A stretch of DNA of 64,000 nt, from positions 1,674,001 to 1,738,000 of the forward strand of contig NZ_CP150452.1 of the NCBI RefSeq assembly GCF_051307045.1, read 5' to 3'. Both the position numbers and the translations under genes were made by a program. This stretch comes from Dryocola sp031988645 (lineage in GTDB: Bacteria > Pseudomonadota > Gammaproteobacteria > Enterobacterales > Enterobacteriaceae). The notes beneath the pieces were generated by a model, which had not been told where the DNA came from, did not search any database, and was given only the letters and a program-made list of their open reading frames with translations. Position 1 is the first letter of the stretch, and each line of letters starts with the position of its first letter. This document shows positions 53,251 through 61,226 of this stretch, piece after piece.

Positions 53251-53788
53251 GTGAATAAATCAATGTTGGCGGGTATAGGTATTGGCGTGGCCGCAGCACT
53301 TGGTGTTGCCGCGGTCGCAAGTATGAACGTATTTGACCGGGGTCCACAGTACGCACAGGTGGTGTCGGCGACGCCGATCAAGGAGACGATAAAAACGCCG
53401 CGTAAAGAGTGCCGCAACGTGGGCCGTCACGCACCGTGCCCCGGTACAGGATGAAAACCGTATCGTGGGTTCAGCTCTGGGCGCGGTTGCGGGCGGCGTT
53501 ATCGGCCATCAGTTCGGCGGTGGACGCGGTAAAGACGTGGCTACCGTCGTGGGCGCGCTGGGCGGCGGCTATGCCGGCAATCAGGTGCAGGGCGCCATGC
53601 AGGATCGCGATACCTACACCACGACCCAGCAGCGCTGCAAAACCGTTTACGACAAATCAGAAAAAATGCTCGGCTACGACGTAACCTACCGCATTGGCGA
53701 TCAGCAGGGAAAAATCCGTATGGATAAAGATCCCGGCACGCAGATCCCGCTCGATGGCAACGGTCAGCTGGTGTTGAACAAGATCTGA
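53251..53788 (+). CDS. ycfJ: Glycine-zipper membrane protein YcfJ, interrupted by a 1-nt insertion
   Basis: Predicted envelope protein with a glycine-zipper 2TM/Rick_17kDa-type domain (ALGAVAGGVIGHQFGGGRGKDVATVVGALGGGYAGNQVQG). N-terminal helix MLAGIGIGVAAALGVAAVAS. The frame breaks at codon 57: GGGCC 53421-53425 for GGCC; repaired it reads ECRNVAVTHRAPVQDENRIVGSALGAVAGG, total 178 aa (E. coli 179). As given, it stops at 67 aa. GTG start at 53251 after a good RBS (AGGAGG). Its normal place right after ndh is displaced by the chemoreceptor gene. Confidence 0.92.
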
Positions 53789-53827
53789 TTATTCGCTATT
53801 CGGCGGGCTATCGGCCCGCCGGCAATA

Positions 53828-54856
53828 TTAATGCTTGCCGCGCAGCTGCTGCTGTATCTCCAGCAGCGCCCTGACTTCTGCGATGCGACGACGAGCCAGC
53901 GCCGGAACGGCCGTTGGTTTACTCGTTAACATTCGCTCAGCGCCTAAAACCACCTCTCCTAAACAGCGATCGTAAAGCGGGCCGGAAACGATCAGCGGGC
54001 GGCTGTCGTTATCGTTAAGCACCTCTACCACTTCATCAATGCCGCGGCGATCGACGTTCACCATCCGGCCATCCTGCAGATAGATTTTCATGCCTTTTTG
54101 CCCGCCCGCGGGGCCGGCATATTTATTAAGAGCGAGGGTGAAAGGAATATCGCTCATCGTGCCACGCAGCACGGCGTCGCCTTCCGCGGTCGTGAAATCT
54201 CCCGGCTGGATATTGTTTCCCAGGCGATCGCGCGCATGCACAAGCTCAAGGGTGAGCTTTTCATTGCCGCCAAGACGGTGAACGGTTTCACGCATCATCG
54301 CCAGCACGTGCGTACCTATATCGACAATGACGCCGTCAGGATGGCGAAGCCGTCGGGTATCCGCTTCGCCGGTGGCAAAATTCAGCGCCACGGGTTCGCC
54401 TGCCTCGTTAAACCCGCTTGGCTCCAGCAAAAAGCCTTCGATGCGTTCGATCTCGTCGATGCTTTTTATAAACTGCGCGGCGTCGGTGCGAACCATCCAG
54501 TGATCGAGCGCCAGCACCCGCGAGGCCGTTTCAGGATCCTCCAGCCATGCTGTAAGTTCGGCTAGCTGCTCAAGCGTCGCGGCGACGGGTTTCTCAACGA
54601 TAATTTGCGGGATCTGGCTCTTTAATACCCTTTCCAGAACCGGCAAATGGAGCAGGGAAGGGGTGGTTATCATCACCACATCCAGGGGGAGCGCCAGCAG
54701 CTGCGCAAGCGAGTCGCAGGGCGTAATGCCTTGCACACGGCGTGCGGGATTCGGGTCAAAGCCGTAACAGCGCAGTTCAGGCAGGCAAAGGCGTGAGATT
54801 GCCGGAAGATAAGCGGTTTGCACCACCGCGCCTGTACCAATGAGTCCAACCAACAT
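53828..54856 (-). CDS. Gfo/Idh/MocA-family oxidoreductase
   Basis: 342-aa NAD(P)-dependent oxidoreductase of unknown substrate. N-terminal Rossmann motif GLIGTGAVVQTAYLP, the EKP cofactor/catalytic motif in IIVEKPVAATLEQL (about residue 90), and the substrate-site DIGTHVLAMM. It lies 131 bp downstream of iutA in the same direction, so it may be read from the aerobactin operon. It is not part of the known aerobactin pathway. A sugar or inositol substrate is typical for the family. Confidence 0.85.
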   Translation of the reverse strand: MLVGLIGTGAVVQTAYLPAISRLCLPELRCYGFDPNPARRVQGITPCDSLAQLLALPLDVVMITTPSLLHLPVLERVLKSQIPQIIVEKPVAATLEQLAELTAWLEDPETASRVLALDHWMVRTDAAQFIKSIDEIERIEGFLLEPSGFNEAGEPVALNFATGEADTRRLRHPDGVIVDIGTHVLAMMRETVHRLGGNEKLTLELVHARDRLGNNIQPGDFTTAEGDAVLRGTMSDIPFTLALNKYAGPAGGQKGMKIYLQDGRMVNVDRRGIDEVVEVLNDNDSRPLIVSGPLYDRCLGEVVLGAERMLTSKPTAVPALARRRIAEVRALLEIQQQLRGKH

Positions 54857-54948
54857 AGGATTCCCTTGCGATAAACAGGTAAATAGCAGGCCTACTTTTT
54901 AAAACAGTATCGCAATCGGGTCGAGCGTGAATGTGTATGCAGCGGTAA

Positions 54949-54979
54949 ACGTGCGGGCCGGCCGTCAAAGCTTGCCCGC
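54949..54979 (-). terminator. Hairpin after iutA
   Basis: 8-bp stem GTGCGGGC / GCCCGCAC around a 15-nt loop, just past the iutA stop, with only GTTT following on the minus strand. It may slow but not stop transcription into the oxidoreductase gene. Confidence 0.4.
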
Positions 54980-54987
54980 ACGACAAA

Positions 54988-57183
54988 TCAGAACTGCAGC
55001 GAGTAGTTCAAGCCGTAGGTACGGCCGCGGCCTTTGTACTCATAGAGAGAAGGGCTGCCGTAGGTTGGGCTATAGAGCAGCGGCGCGCGCTGGCCCCAGA
55101 CGGTGGTGTAATCTTTATCCAGCAGGTTCTCAACGCTGAAGCTCAGCTTGCCGACCGGCAACGCATAGCTGCCGATGAAATCAACGGTGTTGTAGCCGTC
55201 GATTTTATTGCCGCCCGCGTCGCTAAGATCGAACGACTGGCTGGTCTGAACGCGCAGGCTCCACGGCTCCGGCGCCCAGCCGACATAGGCGGTGGCCTTC
55301 GACGGGCTTGCGTAAATCACATCCCACTTCTGCCATTTGCCGTCGACTTTGGTTTCGGATTTCAGCACGTTGAAGTTCACGCCCGTACTCCAGGCGGTGT
55401 CCGGGATAAAGTAATCCACCGCGCCTTCCACGCCGTAAATACGACGCTTATCATCCTGAACGTTGATCGTCATATCGGCGCGGTTAATGGCGATGGATTT
55501 ATCCGACAGCGAATAGTAAGCCGCAATCTGGCTGCGTAAATTATCGCCGGTATAGCGCCAGCCAAGCTCATATGAGTCGACTTTAATACCCTGCAGCTTC
55601 GACTGGCCAACGTTTACGCTGTTAACCAGCTGATAATGGCCGTTCACCAGACGATAGGTTCCGTTGCCGTAGTACTTGCCCGGATCCGGCAGCTCCACCC
55701 CCTGCGAGAAGTTGAACCACGCCTGCTGGCGTTCGGTGATATGCATCAGCAGGCCCGCGTTGAACAACGCGTTGTCATAGTCGGTGCTGCCGCCGGGAAT
55801 AGCGTCGGCGGAACTGGCCAGTCCGTTAGCGATGCCCTGCTGCTGGCTATAGCCGACAAAATCATCGACCTTGTTTTCCGTCCACTGGTAGCGCACGCCG
55901 CCGCTTAGGGTAAAGATGTCGTTAATGTCATAGCTTGACTGCAGGAACGGCGCCAGATTGCTAATAGAGTAGCCCGGATAACGCCCGGTGGTGTAGATAC
56001 GCTGGTTATTGAGCCCGCCGGAGGCATTCGCTTTGGCCAAATCAAAGAACATCTGGTTCGAGGTAAAGCGTTCATGGTCGGCGTCCACGCCGTAAGTCAG
56101 CTGCAGGCCGTCAAGCGGCTCGCTGTTAAGCGTGAGCTTGGCGCCGTACTGATCGGTATCCTGCTTTGAGGCAGAGAAGCTTGAAACCCTGTTTCCGGAA
56201 AGCGTAGGGAAGGGATAGAAGGTCAGGGATTCGTCGCGATAATAAACCTGGCCGACCAGCTCCTGGCCCAGGAAATCAGTGTTGGAGTACTGCAGGCTGA
56301 TAAGGTTGCGCTCGGTGCCGGGAACGCGGTCAGAGTTTAATTTGTTGCTGACGTAGGCGTTGCCGTTGCCGGTTACCGCGGAGAAATTCTCGCCGAGGTT
56401 CAGGCCGTAGTCGTCATCGCCCTGGCTTTTGTAATGCTGCGTCACCAGCTGCAGCTGCTGGTTATCATCGATATTGATGGTGCCGGTGCCCATCACGTCA
56501 AGACGGTCGGAATACTGCAGGCCCGTTTGCGTATTATCCAGCAGCGTCCGATCGCCGTTGCCGTCAAACCAGCCGCCGAATTTCTGGTAAGCCACGGACA
56601 GGCGGCCGGAGGCGCGATCGTTGCCGCCAGAAATGGCGCCGGCGACGCGTTCATCGTGATCTTTACTGCTGTTAAAGCCCGATTTCATGCCGGTTTCAAA
56701 TTCGAGCTGCGTGTCCGGCTGGCCTTTTTTGGTGACGATATTGATAAGGCCGCCGGTGCTGCCGCCGCCGTACAGGGAGGTTGAACCGGAAATGACTTCA
56801 ATATGTTCGATATTGAACGGGTCGATGGAATCCAGCTGGCGGCTGTCGGTACGCGAAGAGTTAAGGCGTACGCCGTCGACCAGCACCACAATTGAACGGC
56901 CGCGCATATTCATGCCGTAGTTGGTGCGGCTCTGGCTGCTGACGTCCAGGCCCGGTATCAGCTGGGCTAAAGCATCCTTCAGCTCTTTGCCGCCCTGCAC
57001 CTGCTGTTCCAGCTCGCTGCCTTCAATAACCCAGGTGGTCTGCGCCATTTCGGCGACGGTGCGGTGGGTGCGGTTGGCGGAGACCACCATGCTCTCTTCG
57101 CCGGTTTGCTGCGCTACGGCCGGCGCCATCATGGCGAGAAGCAGCGGATTGAGCGCCCAGCGCGCAGGTATTTTGCGTATCAT
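54988..57183 (-). CDS. iutA: Ferric aerobactin receptor IutA
   Basis: TonB-dependent outer-membrane receptor for Fe-aerobactin, 731 aa (IutA of ColV plasmids 732). Signal peptide MIRKIPARWALNPLLLAMMAPAVAQ; TonB box near EESMVVSANR; plug domain with TTWVIEGSELEQQVQGGKELKDAL and SGSTSLYGGGSTGGLINIVTKKG; barrel ending in YGLNYSLQF. ATG 57183 follows AAAAGGAAAG; the frame is open further up to 57330 but that lies inside iucD. Last gene of iucABCD-iutA. Sequence similarity to IutA is strong throughout. Confidence 0.95.
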   Translation of the reverse strand: MIRKIPARWALNPLLLAMMAPAVAQQTGEESMVVSANRTHRTVAEMAQTTWVIEGSELEQQVQGGKELKDALAQLIPGLDVSSQSRTNYGMNMRGRSIVVLVDGVRLNSSRTDSRQLDSIDPFNIEHIEVISGSTSLYGGGSTGGLINIVTKKGQPDTQLEFETGMKSGFNSSKDHDERVAGAISGGNDRASGRLSVAYQKFGGWFDGNGDRTLLDNTQTGLQYSDRLDVMGTGTINIDDNQQLQLVTQHYKSQGDDDYGLNLGENFSAVTGNGNAYVSNKLNSDRVPGTERNLISLQYSNTDFLGQELVGQVYYRDESLTFYPFPTLSGNRVSSFSASKQDTDQYGAKLTLNSEPLDGLQLTYGVDADHERFTSNQMFFDLAKANASGGLNNQRIYTTGRYPGYSISNLAPFLQSSYDINDIFTLSGGVRYQWTENKVDDFVGYSQQQGIANGLASSADAIPGGSTDYDNALFNAGLLMHITERQQAWFNFSQGVELPDPGKYYGNGTYRLVNGHYQLVNSVNVGQSKLQGIKVDSYELGWRYTGDNLRSQIAAYYSLSDKSIAINRADMTINVQDDKRRIYGVEGAVDYFIPDTAWSTGVNFNVLKSETKVDGKWQKWDVIYASPSKATAYVGWAPEPWSLRVQTSQSFDLSDAGGNKIDGYNTVDFIGSYALPVGKLSFSVENLLDKDYTTVWGQRAPLLYSPTYGSPSLYEYKGRGRTYGLNYSLQF

Positions 57184-57232
57184 TGTCTTTCCTTTTAAGA
57201 GGGCGAAATTTCGCCCTAAAATTGCTGTGTTG

Positions 57233-58543
57233 TCAGAAGCTTGCAGCATTTTGCTGCGCTTTTTCCCGGCTATTGCTGCGCCACTGGATAAGAGACGGCG
57301 GAGCGCTGAGATCGAACAACTCGCGGCCAAGGGCGCGGTTGAGAATTCGGGCGGAACGCCACGCCATCAGGCTGAGCTGAGGCTCGGCGATGCCGTGGGT
57401 GTGCATGCTGGCATTCACCGCGAAAATGTTATTTTCCCGTGGGCCGTTCCACTCCAGGGTGAAGTCGTCGCGCACCCTGAACTGGTTCTCATCGCGCAGC
57501 GCGAGGCGCGGTAAGAGCGGGGTGAGCATGCGCGGCAGGCCGGCGCGATAACCGGTGGCGAAAATCACCACGTCGCAGTCGATGACGTCAAAGCCCTGGT
57601 CAAGACGGTGCTCAAGATGCAGTTCCCAGCTCTGGCCGCGAGCCTGCAGCTTGGTGACCGTACGGCTCGGCAGCAGGCTTGCGTTACGAGGCTGGCCCAG
57701 CACTTCAAAGCGGTGGTACAGCTCGCGATAGATGGTTAGCAGGGAGTCGGCGGTTATTCCGTCGGAGGTCATCTTCTGCTCGCTAAGCATCTGCCGGCGG
57801 GCGTTTTCACCTAAATCTCCGAAGCTGTCGACGTATTCCGGCGTGAAGTACTCATTGGCGAAGGCCGCCTCATCGAGAGCGTTAAAGTTGTTGCGCCGAG
57901 AAACCCAGTGGACGTGCTGTGGGTTGCCCCATTCGCCGCGGAAGGCGTTAAGGAACAGATCCGCGCCGCTCTGGCCGCCGCCCACGACCGCCACGCGTTT
58001 GCCGGTCAGGTCGGGTTTACGCAGGCTCATTTCGCTGGCGTGGAAGCAGCGGCTGTTGCTTTCTTTCACGCAGGGCGGCAGGAATGGCTGCTTGCCGATG
58101 CCCAGGCAAATATTGCGGGCGTAGTTCACGCCGCTGCCGGTTTGCACCACAAAACGTTTTTGCTGCTCGTCAAAGTCGATAAGCTCAACGCAGCTGTCGA
58201 AGCGGAGATTATTCATACCTTCGGCCGCCCAGCGCAGGTAGTCGGAAAACTCATCCCGCGAAACGGTGCGCAGTTCGGTGGTCAAAAAGCGGTAGAACTT
58301 CTTCCGTTTCACCAGATAGTTCACAAAGCTGAACGGGCTGGTCGGCGAGACCGCGCTTACCAGATCCTTGAGGAACATCGTCTGCATATGGCAGTCCGGC
58401 ACCAGCATGCCGGGATGCCAGGCAAACTGCGCACGGCCGTCAAAAAAGCGGCTGCTGAATTCAGGCGCCTCGTGGGCCAAAGCCGCGATGCTGAGATTAA
58501 AAGGGCCGATGCCCACGCCGATAAAATTTAAAGTTGGTGTCAT
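57233..58543 (-). CDS. iucD: L-lysine N6-monooxygenase IucD
   Basis: FAD- and NADPH-dependent hydroxylase that makes N6-hydroxylysine, the first step of aerobactin synthesis. 436 aa. FAD motif IGVGIGPFNLS at the N-terminus, NADPH motif VAVVGGGQSGADLFL, and the ATGYRAG signature near residue 335. ATG 58543 overlaps the iucC stop as ATGA; the open frame starts 24 nt earlier. Confidence 0.95.
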   Translation of the reverse strand: MTPTLNFIGVGIGPFNLSIAALAHEAPEFSSRFFDGRAQFAWHPGMLVPDCHMQTMFLKDLVSAVSPTSPFSFVNYLVKRKKFYRFLTTELRTVSRDEFSDYLRWAAEGMNNLRFDSCVELIDFDEQQKRFVVQTGSGVNYARNICLGIGKQPFLPPCVKESNSRCFHASEMSLRKPDLTGKRVAVVGGGQSGADLFLNAFRGEWGNPQHVHWVSRRNNFNALDEAAFANEYFTPEYVDSFGDLGENARRQMLSEQKMTSDGITADSLLTIYRELYHRFEVLGQPRNASLLPSRTVTKLQARGQSWELHLEHRLDQGFDVIDCDVVIFATGYRAGLPRMLTPLLPRLALRDENQFRVRDDFTLEWNGPRENNIFAVNASMHTHGIAEPQLSLMAWRSARILNRALGRELFDLSAPPSLIQWRSNSREKAQQNAASF

Positions 58544-60279
58544 GATGATTCCTTCGTAGCCAGCCACAGCGGGTTTTGCAGATCCTCAAGGTAATTTGGC
58601 AGCATGCGGCTGCCGCCGTCCCGATCGGGCCAGGTCAGCTTTACCGGATTAAGCACAACGCGGATAATCTGCGGCTTGAACAAGTCGAAAAGTGCAAAGC
58701 GCGCCGCCATATGCGGATGGGCTTGCATGTAGTCACTCAACACTGCGGCCAGAAGCTGGTAAAAACGCGTCTCGTTAACGCCCGAACGGGCCATCAACGG
58801 GGAAACGAAGCGCAGCACGGTCACGAAATGACCGGTTTGCAAATCATGAATTAAGTAGTCGGCGCTCAGGCGTGCGGTAACGTCGCGCACCTCCTGGGGC
58901 AGGGATTCCATCTCCGGGAATTCGTCTTTAACAAGGCGCATATCGCCCTGGAAATCTTTTAACAGCACGCGCTGCGGCACGCTGTCCTTCATGGCGATGG
59001 TGATGTTCTGCCCGTGGGCAATCAGCGCCACGCCATAGCGGCACAGCAGGTGATAAAGCGGCACCACCACCGCGCGGAAAAGCTGGGTCAACCATGCTTC
59101 GGCGCTCAGGCCGGAGCGGGCAATCCACGCGCTAATCAGCGGCCGTTCGTTCTCGTCGCATTCCATCAGCGCGGCCATCAGCACCGGCGTCTCGCCTTCT
59201 TCTAACCAGCGCGAAGGGTTTTCACGCCAGATAACGCCGAGCATCTCCTGGTAGCGATACGGCGCTTCGGCAAGCGCGCCGTAGCCGTGGTGGGAAACAT
59301 AACCCGCCGCGGGCTCGCCCAGAATGACGGCTCCGGACTTTTGCAGCGTGGCGTCCGTAGCAAATATCTGCTGTAGCCAGCGCGAGGCGAGCGGCCCGGC
59401 GGTAATGTATTTGCCCGGAATGCCGCGGTAGCATGACGTGTTGTAGATGGTCAGCGGCAGCTTGATATCCACGCCGCCTTTACGGCTGGCGTTGGTGAGC
59501 GTGCGCAAAGACTGCTGGGCAAGCCACCGGTCGCCAAATTCCCCGAGGGAAACCATCTCGCCCTGCGCCAGGTCCGCCACAAATTCGAGGGCAATTTTTT
59601 GCTGCCACTGCCAGGGATGGACGGGCACAGGCAGCCAGTTTTCATCCAGCCCGAGCGTTTGCCAGCGCTGGCGCAAGCGCGCAAGCTCCGCCTCATCCAT
59701 CGCGCCCGCAAGAAGCTGCTGAATGTTCAGCTCCTCATCGCAGCGCCACACCATGCGCTCCCGCTTCACCGCCAGCCAGTGCAGGCGGAAGGTGTTGCCG
59801 TATTCCGGCGCATAGCGCTCAAGGGCCTCCAGCCCCCAGCCGCGGCGTCCTTTATTGAAGACAAACTTCGGGTGGCCGCTCAGCAGGCACTGCAATTTAT
59901 CCGCATCCAGGCTGATAAGCTGCTCCGCGCTCAGGCCGCGGCGCGCGTTGAGAAGCTGCAAATCGCCGCGCAGCGTAGCGAACAAATCCTGCATGTGTTC
60001 GGCAACCGTCGCATCGTCCATCGACAACACAGGCTGCAGCTGATGCAGCAGCGTTTGCGCCTCAACCGGCAGATCGGCGCAGCGCAGCGAGCGCGGGTCG
60101 ATCCACAGCCAGCCCCAAATGCCGCGCTCGGCGGCAAAATGCCACTCCGCGCCCGGCAGGCTGATGCAGTAGCGATTTTCCCCCTGCGGCTGCGCGCTAA
60201 ACACCTGTTCGTACTCCATTTCCGCCAGCATTTTCGCTACCAGCCGGCGGTTCACCCATTCCCAGTCGTTGTAATCCAT
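58540..60279 (-). CDS. iucC: Aerobactin synthase IucC
   Basis: NRPS-independent siderophore (NIS) synthetase that joins N6-acetyl-N6-hydroxylysine to the intermediate made by IucA. 579 aa. ATP-binding and conserved motifs: WLPVPVHPWQWQQKIAL, INHARG-like region HGQNITIAMKDSVPQRVLLKDFQGDMRL, and the C-terminal NYLEDLQNPL. ATG 60279 overlaps the iucB stop (TGATG). Confidence 0.94.
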   Translation of the reverse strand: MDYNDWEWVNRRLVAKMLAEMEYEQVFSAQPQGENRYCISLPGAEWHFAAERGIWGWLWIDPRSLRCADLPVEAQTLLHQLQPVLSMDDATVAEHMQDLFATLRGDLQLLNARRGLSAEQLISLDADKLQCLLSGHPKFVFNKGRRGWGLEALERYAPEYGNTFRLHWLAVKRERMVWRCDEELNIQQLLAGAMDEAELARLRQRWQTLGLDENWLPVPVHPWQWQQKIALEFVADLAQGEMVSLGEFGDRWLAQQSLRTLTNASRKGGVDIKLPLTIYNTSCYRGIPGKYITAGPLASRWLQQIFATDATLQKSGAVILGEPAAGYVSHHGYGALAEAPYRYQEMLGVIWRENPSRWLEEGETPVLMAALMECDENERPLISAWIARSGLSAEAWLTQLFRAVVVPLYHLLCRYGVALIAHGQNITIAMKDSVPQRVLLKDFQGDMRLVKDEFPEMESLPQEVRDVTARLSADYLIHDLQTGHFVTVLRFVSPLMARSGVNETRFYQLLAAVLSDYMQAHPHMAARFALFDLFKPQIIRVVLNPVKLTWPDRDGGSRMLPNYLEDLQNPLWLATKESS

Positions 60280-61226
60280 CACAGGCCCACCTCGTTAAAG
60301 AAGGCGTGGCGCGTGGTCATCACCAGACGAGATCGCTTGTGCGGAAAGTCGAACTCTTTAATTGTTTGGTAGCCCGCCTGCGGCAGGTGGCGGAACAGGC
60401 GCTGGTTATCCGCGCGCGGCTCCAGCACCAGGCGCTGGGTACGCGGCTCGTCCAGCAGCAGGAAGTGGCTCAGGCCGCGTAGCCAGCTCTGGACGAAATG
60501 AGCGCCGCGCCACTGCGCCTCACCCACCAGCAGATGCAGGCCGCGGTCGAACGGCTGCCAGGCGTAGTGGCGGCCGATACGGTCTTCCGGCGCCCAGTAA
60601 ATTTCAAAGTAGCCGAAAGGCTGGTCGTCGAAACAGCCGATCAGCGGGTAAGCGTGTTTACCGGCCAGCTGGCGTTCCAGGTAGGCTTTCTGCTCGTTCT
60701 CAGGCCCGGTTTGCTCCCAGAAATACGCCACGCGCGGGTCATTCATCCAGCGCGTAAAGACGGCGCTGTCCTGCTGCGGGTTTGCCACGCGGAAGCTTAA
60801 AGTGCGGCGAACGCGCGCATCGTAGCGGCGATAAACCTCGCCATCCGGACGAGCGGGGCGCCGGGGATGATAAATTTCACGTTCGGCGTCAAACGTCATG
60901 TCAGCTGCGACGGCGGGGCGCGCTTTCGTTAGCCACAGCGGCAGCTGCCAGAACGCGTCACGATGAAGCACATCGCCGTGGATCTGGCTGAAGATCGCCT
61001 GCGCCTGCGGCTCTTCGCGCCACTGGGCAAACGGCAGCACGATGGCAGTAAGCTGGGGTGCGGCGATAAAAATCTGATCCAGCGCGTCGCGCAGCCAGCC
61101 TGCCGGAAGCGGGCCGGGCCAGCCCAGCACCGCGCTGTTGTCCAGCCCCCAGCCCAGCGCCAGCGTTTTAGCCAGCTTTTCGCAGCGCAGCCCGTGGCCG
61201 CCGTGAACGATGGTTGCCTGAGTCAT
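60279..61226 (-). CDS. iucB: N6-hydroxylysine O-acetyltransferase IucB
   Basis: Acetylates N6-hydroxylysine with acetyl-CoA, second step of aerobactin synthesis. 315 aa, the length of the plasmid protein. A GNAT-like C-terminal half is visible (RTLSFRVANPQQDSAVFTRWMNDPRVAYFWEQTGPENEQKAYLERQL; GAHFVQSWLRGLSHFLLLDEPRTQRLVLEPRADN). The ATG directly abuts the iucA TAA. Confidence 0.94.
   Translation of the reverse strand: MTQATIVHGGHGLRCEKLAKTLALGWGLDNSAVLGWPGPLPAGWLRDALDQIFIAAPQLTAIVLPFAQWREEPQAQAIFSQIHGDVLHRDAFWQLPLWLTKARPAVAADMTFDAEREIYHPRRPARPDGEVYRRYDARVRRTLSFRVANPQQDSAVFTRWMNDPRVAYFWEQTGPENEQKAYLERQLAGKHAYPLIGCFDDQPFGYFEIYWAPEDRIGRHYAWQPFDRGLHLLVGEAQWRGAHFVQSWLRGLSHFLLLDEPRTQRLVLEPRADNQRLFRHLPQAGYQTIKEFDFPHKRSRLVMTTRHAFFNEVGL

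Noticed and set aside
20898..53788. Programmed ribosomal frameshifting in flgJ, fabG, ptsG, pabC and others
   Set aside because: No slippery heptamer or downstream stimulator is seen, the E. coli orthologues need no frameshift, and the same one-base gain at GGCC recurs in unrelated genes.
2022..53788. Widespread pseudogenisation of the region
   Set aside because: Each broken gene has only one lesion, always the same type; reading is otherwise intact and includes essential functions. Real decay would show varied deletions and stops.
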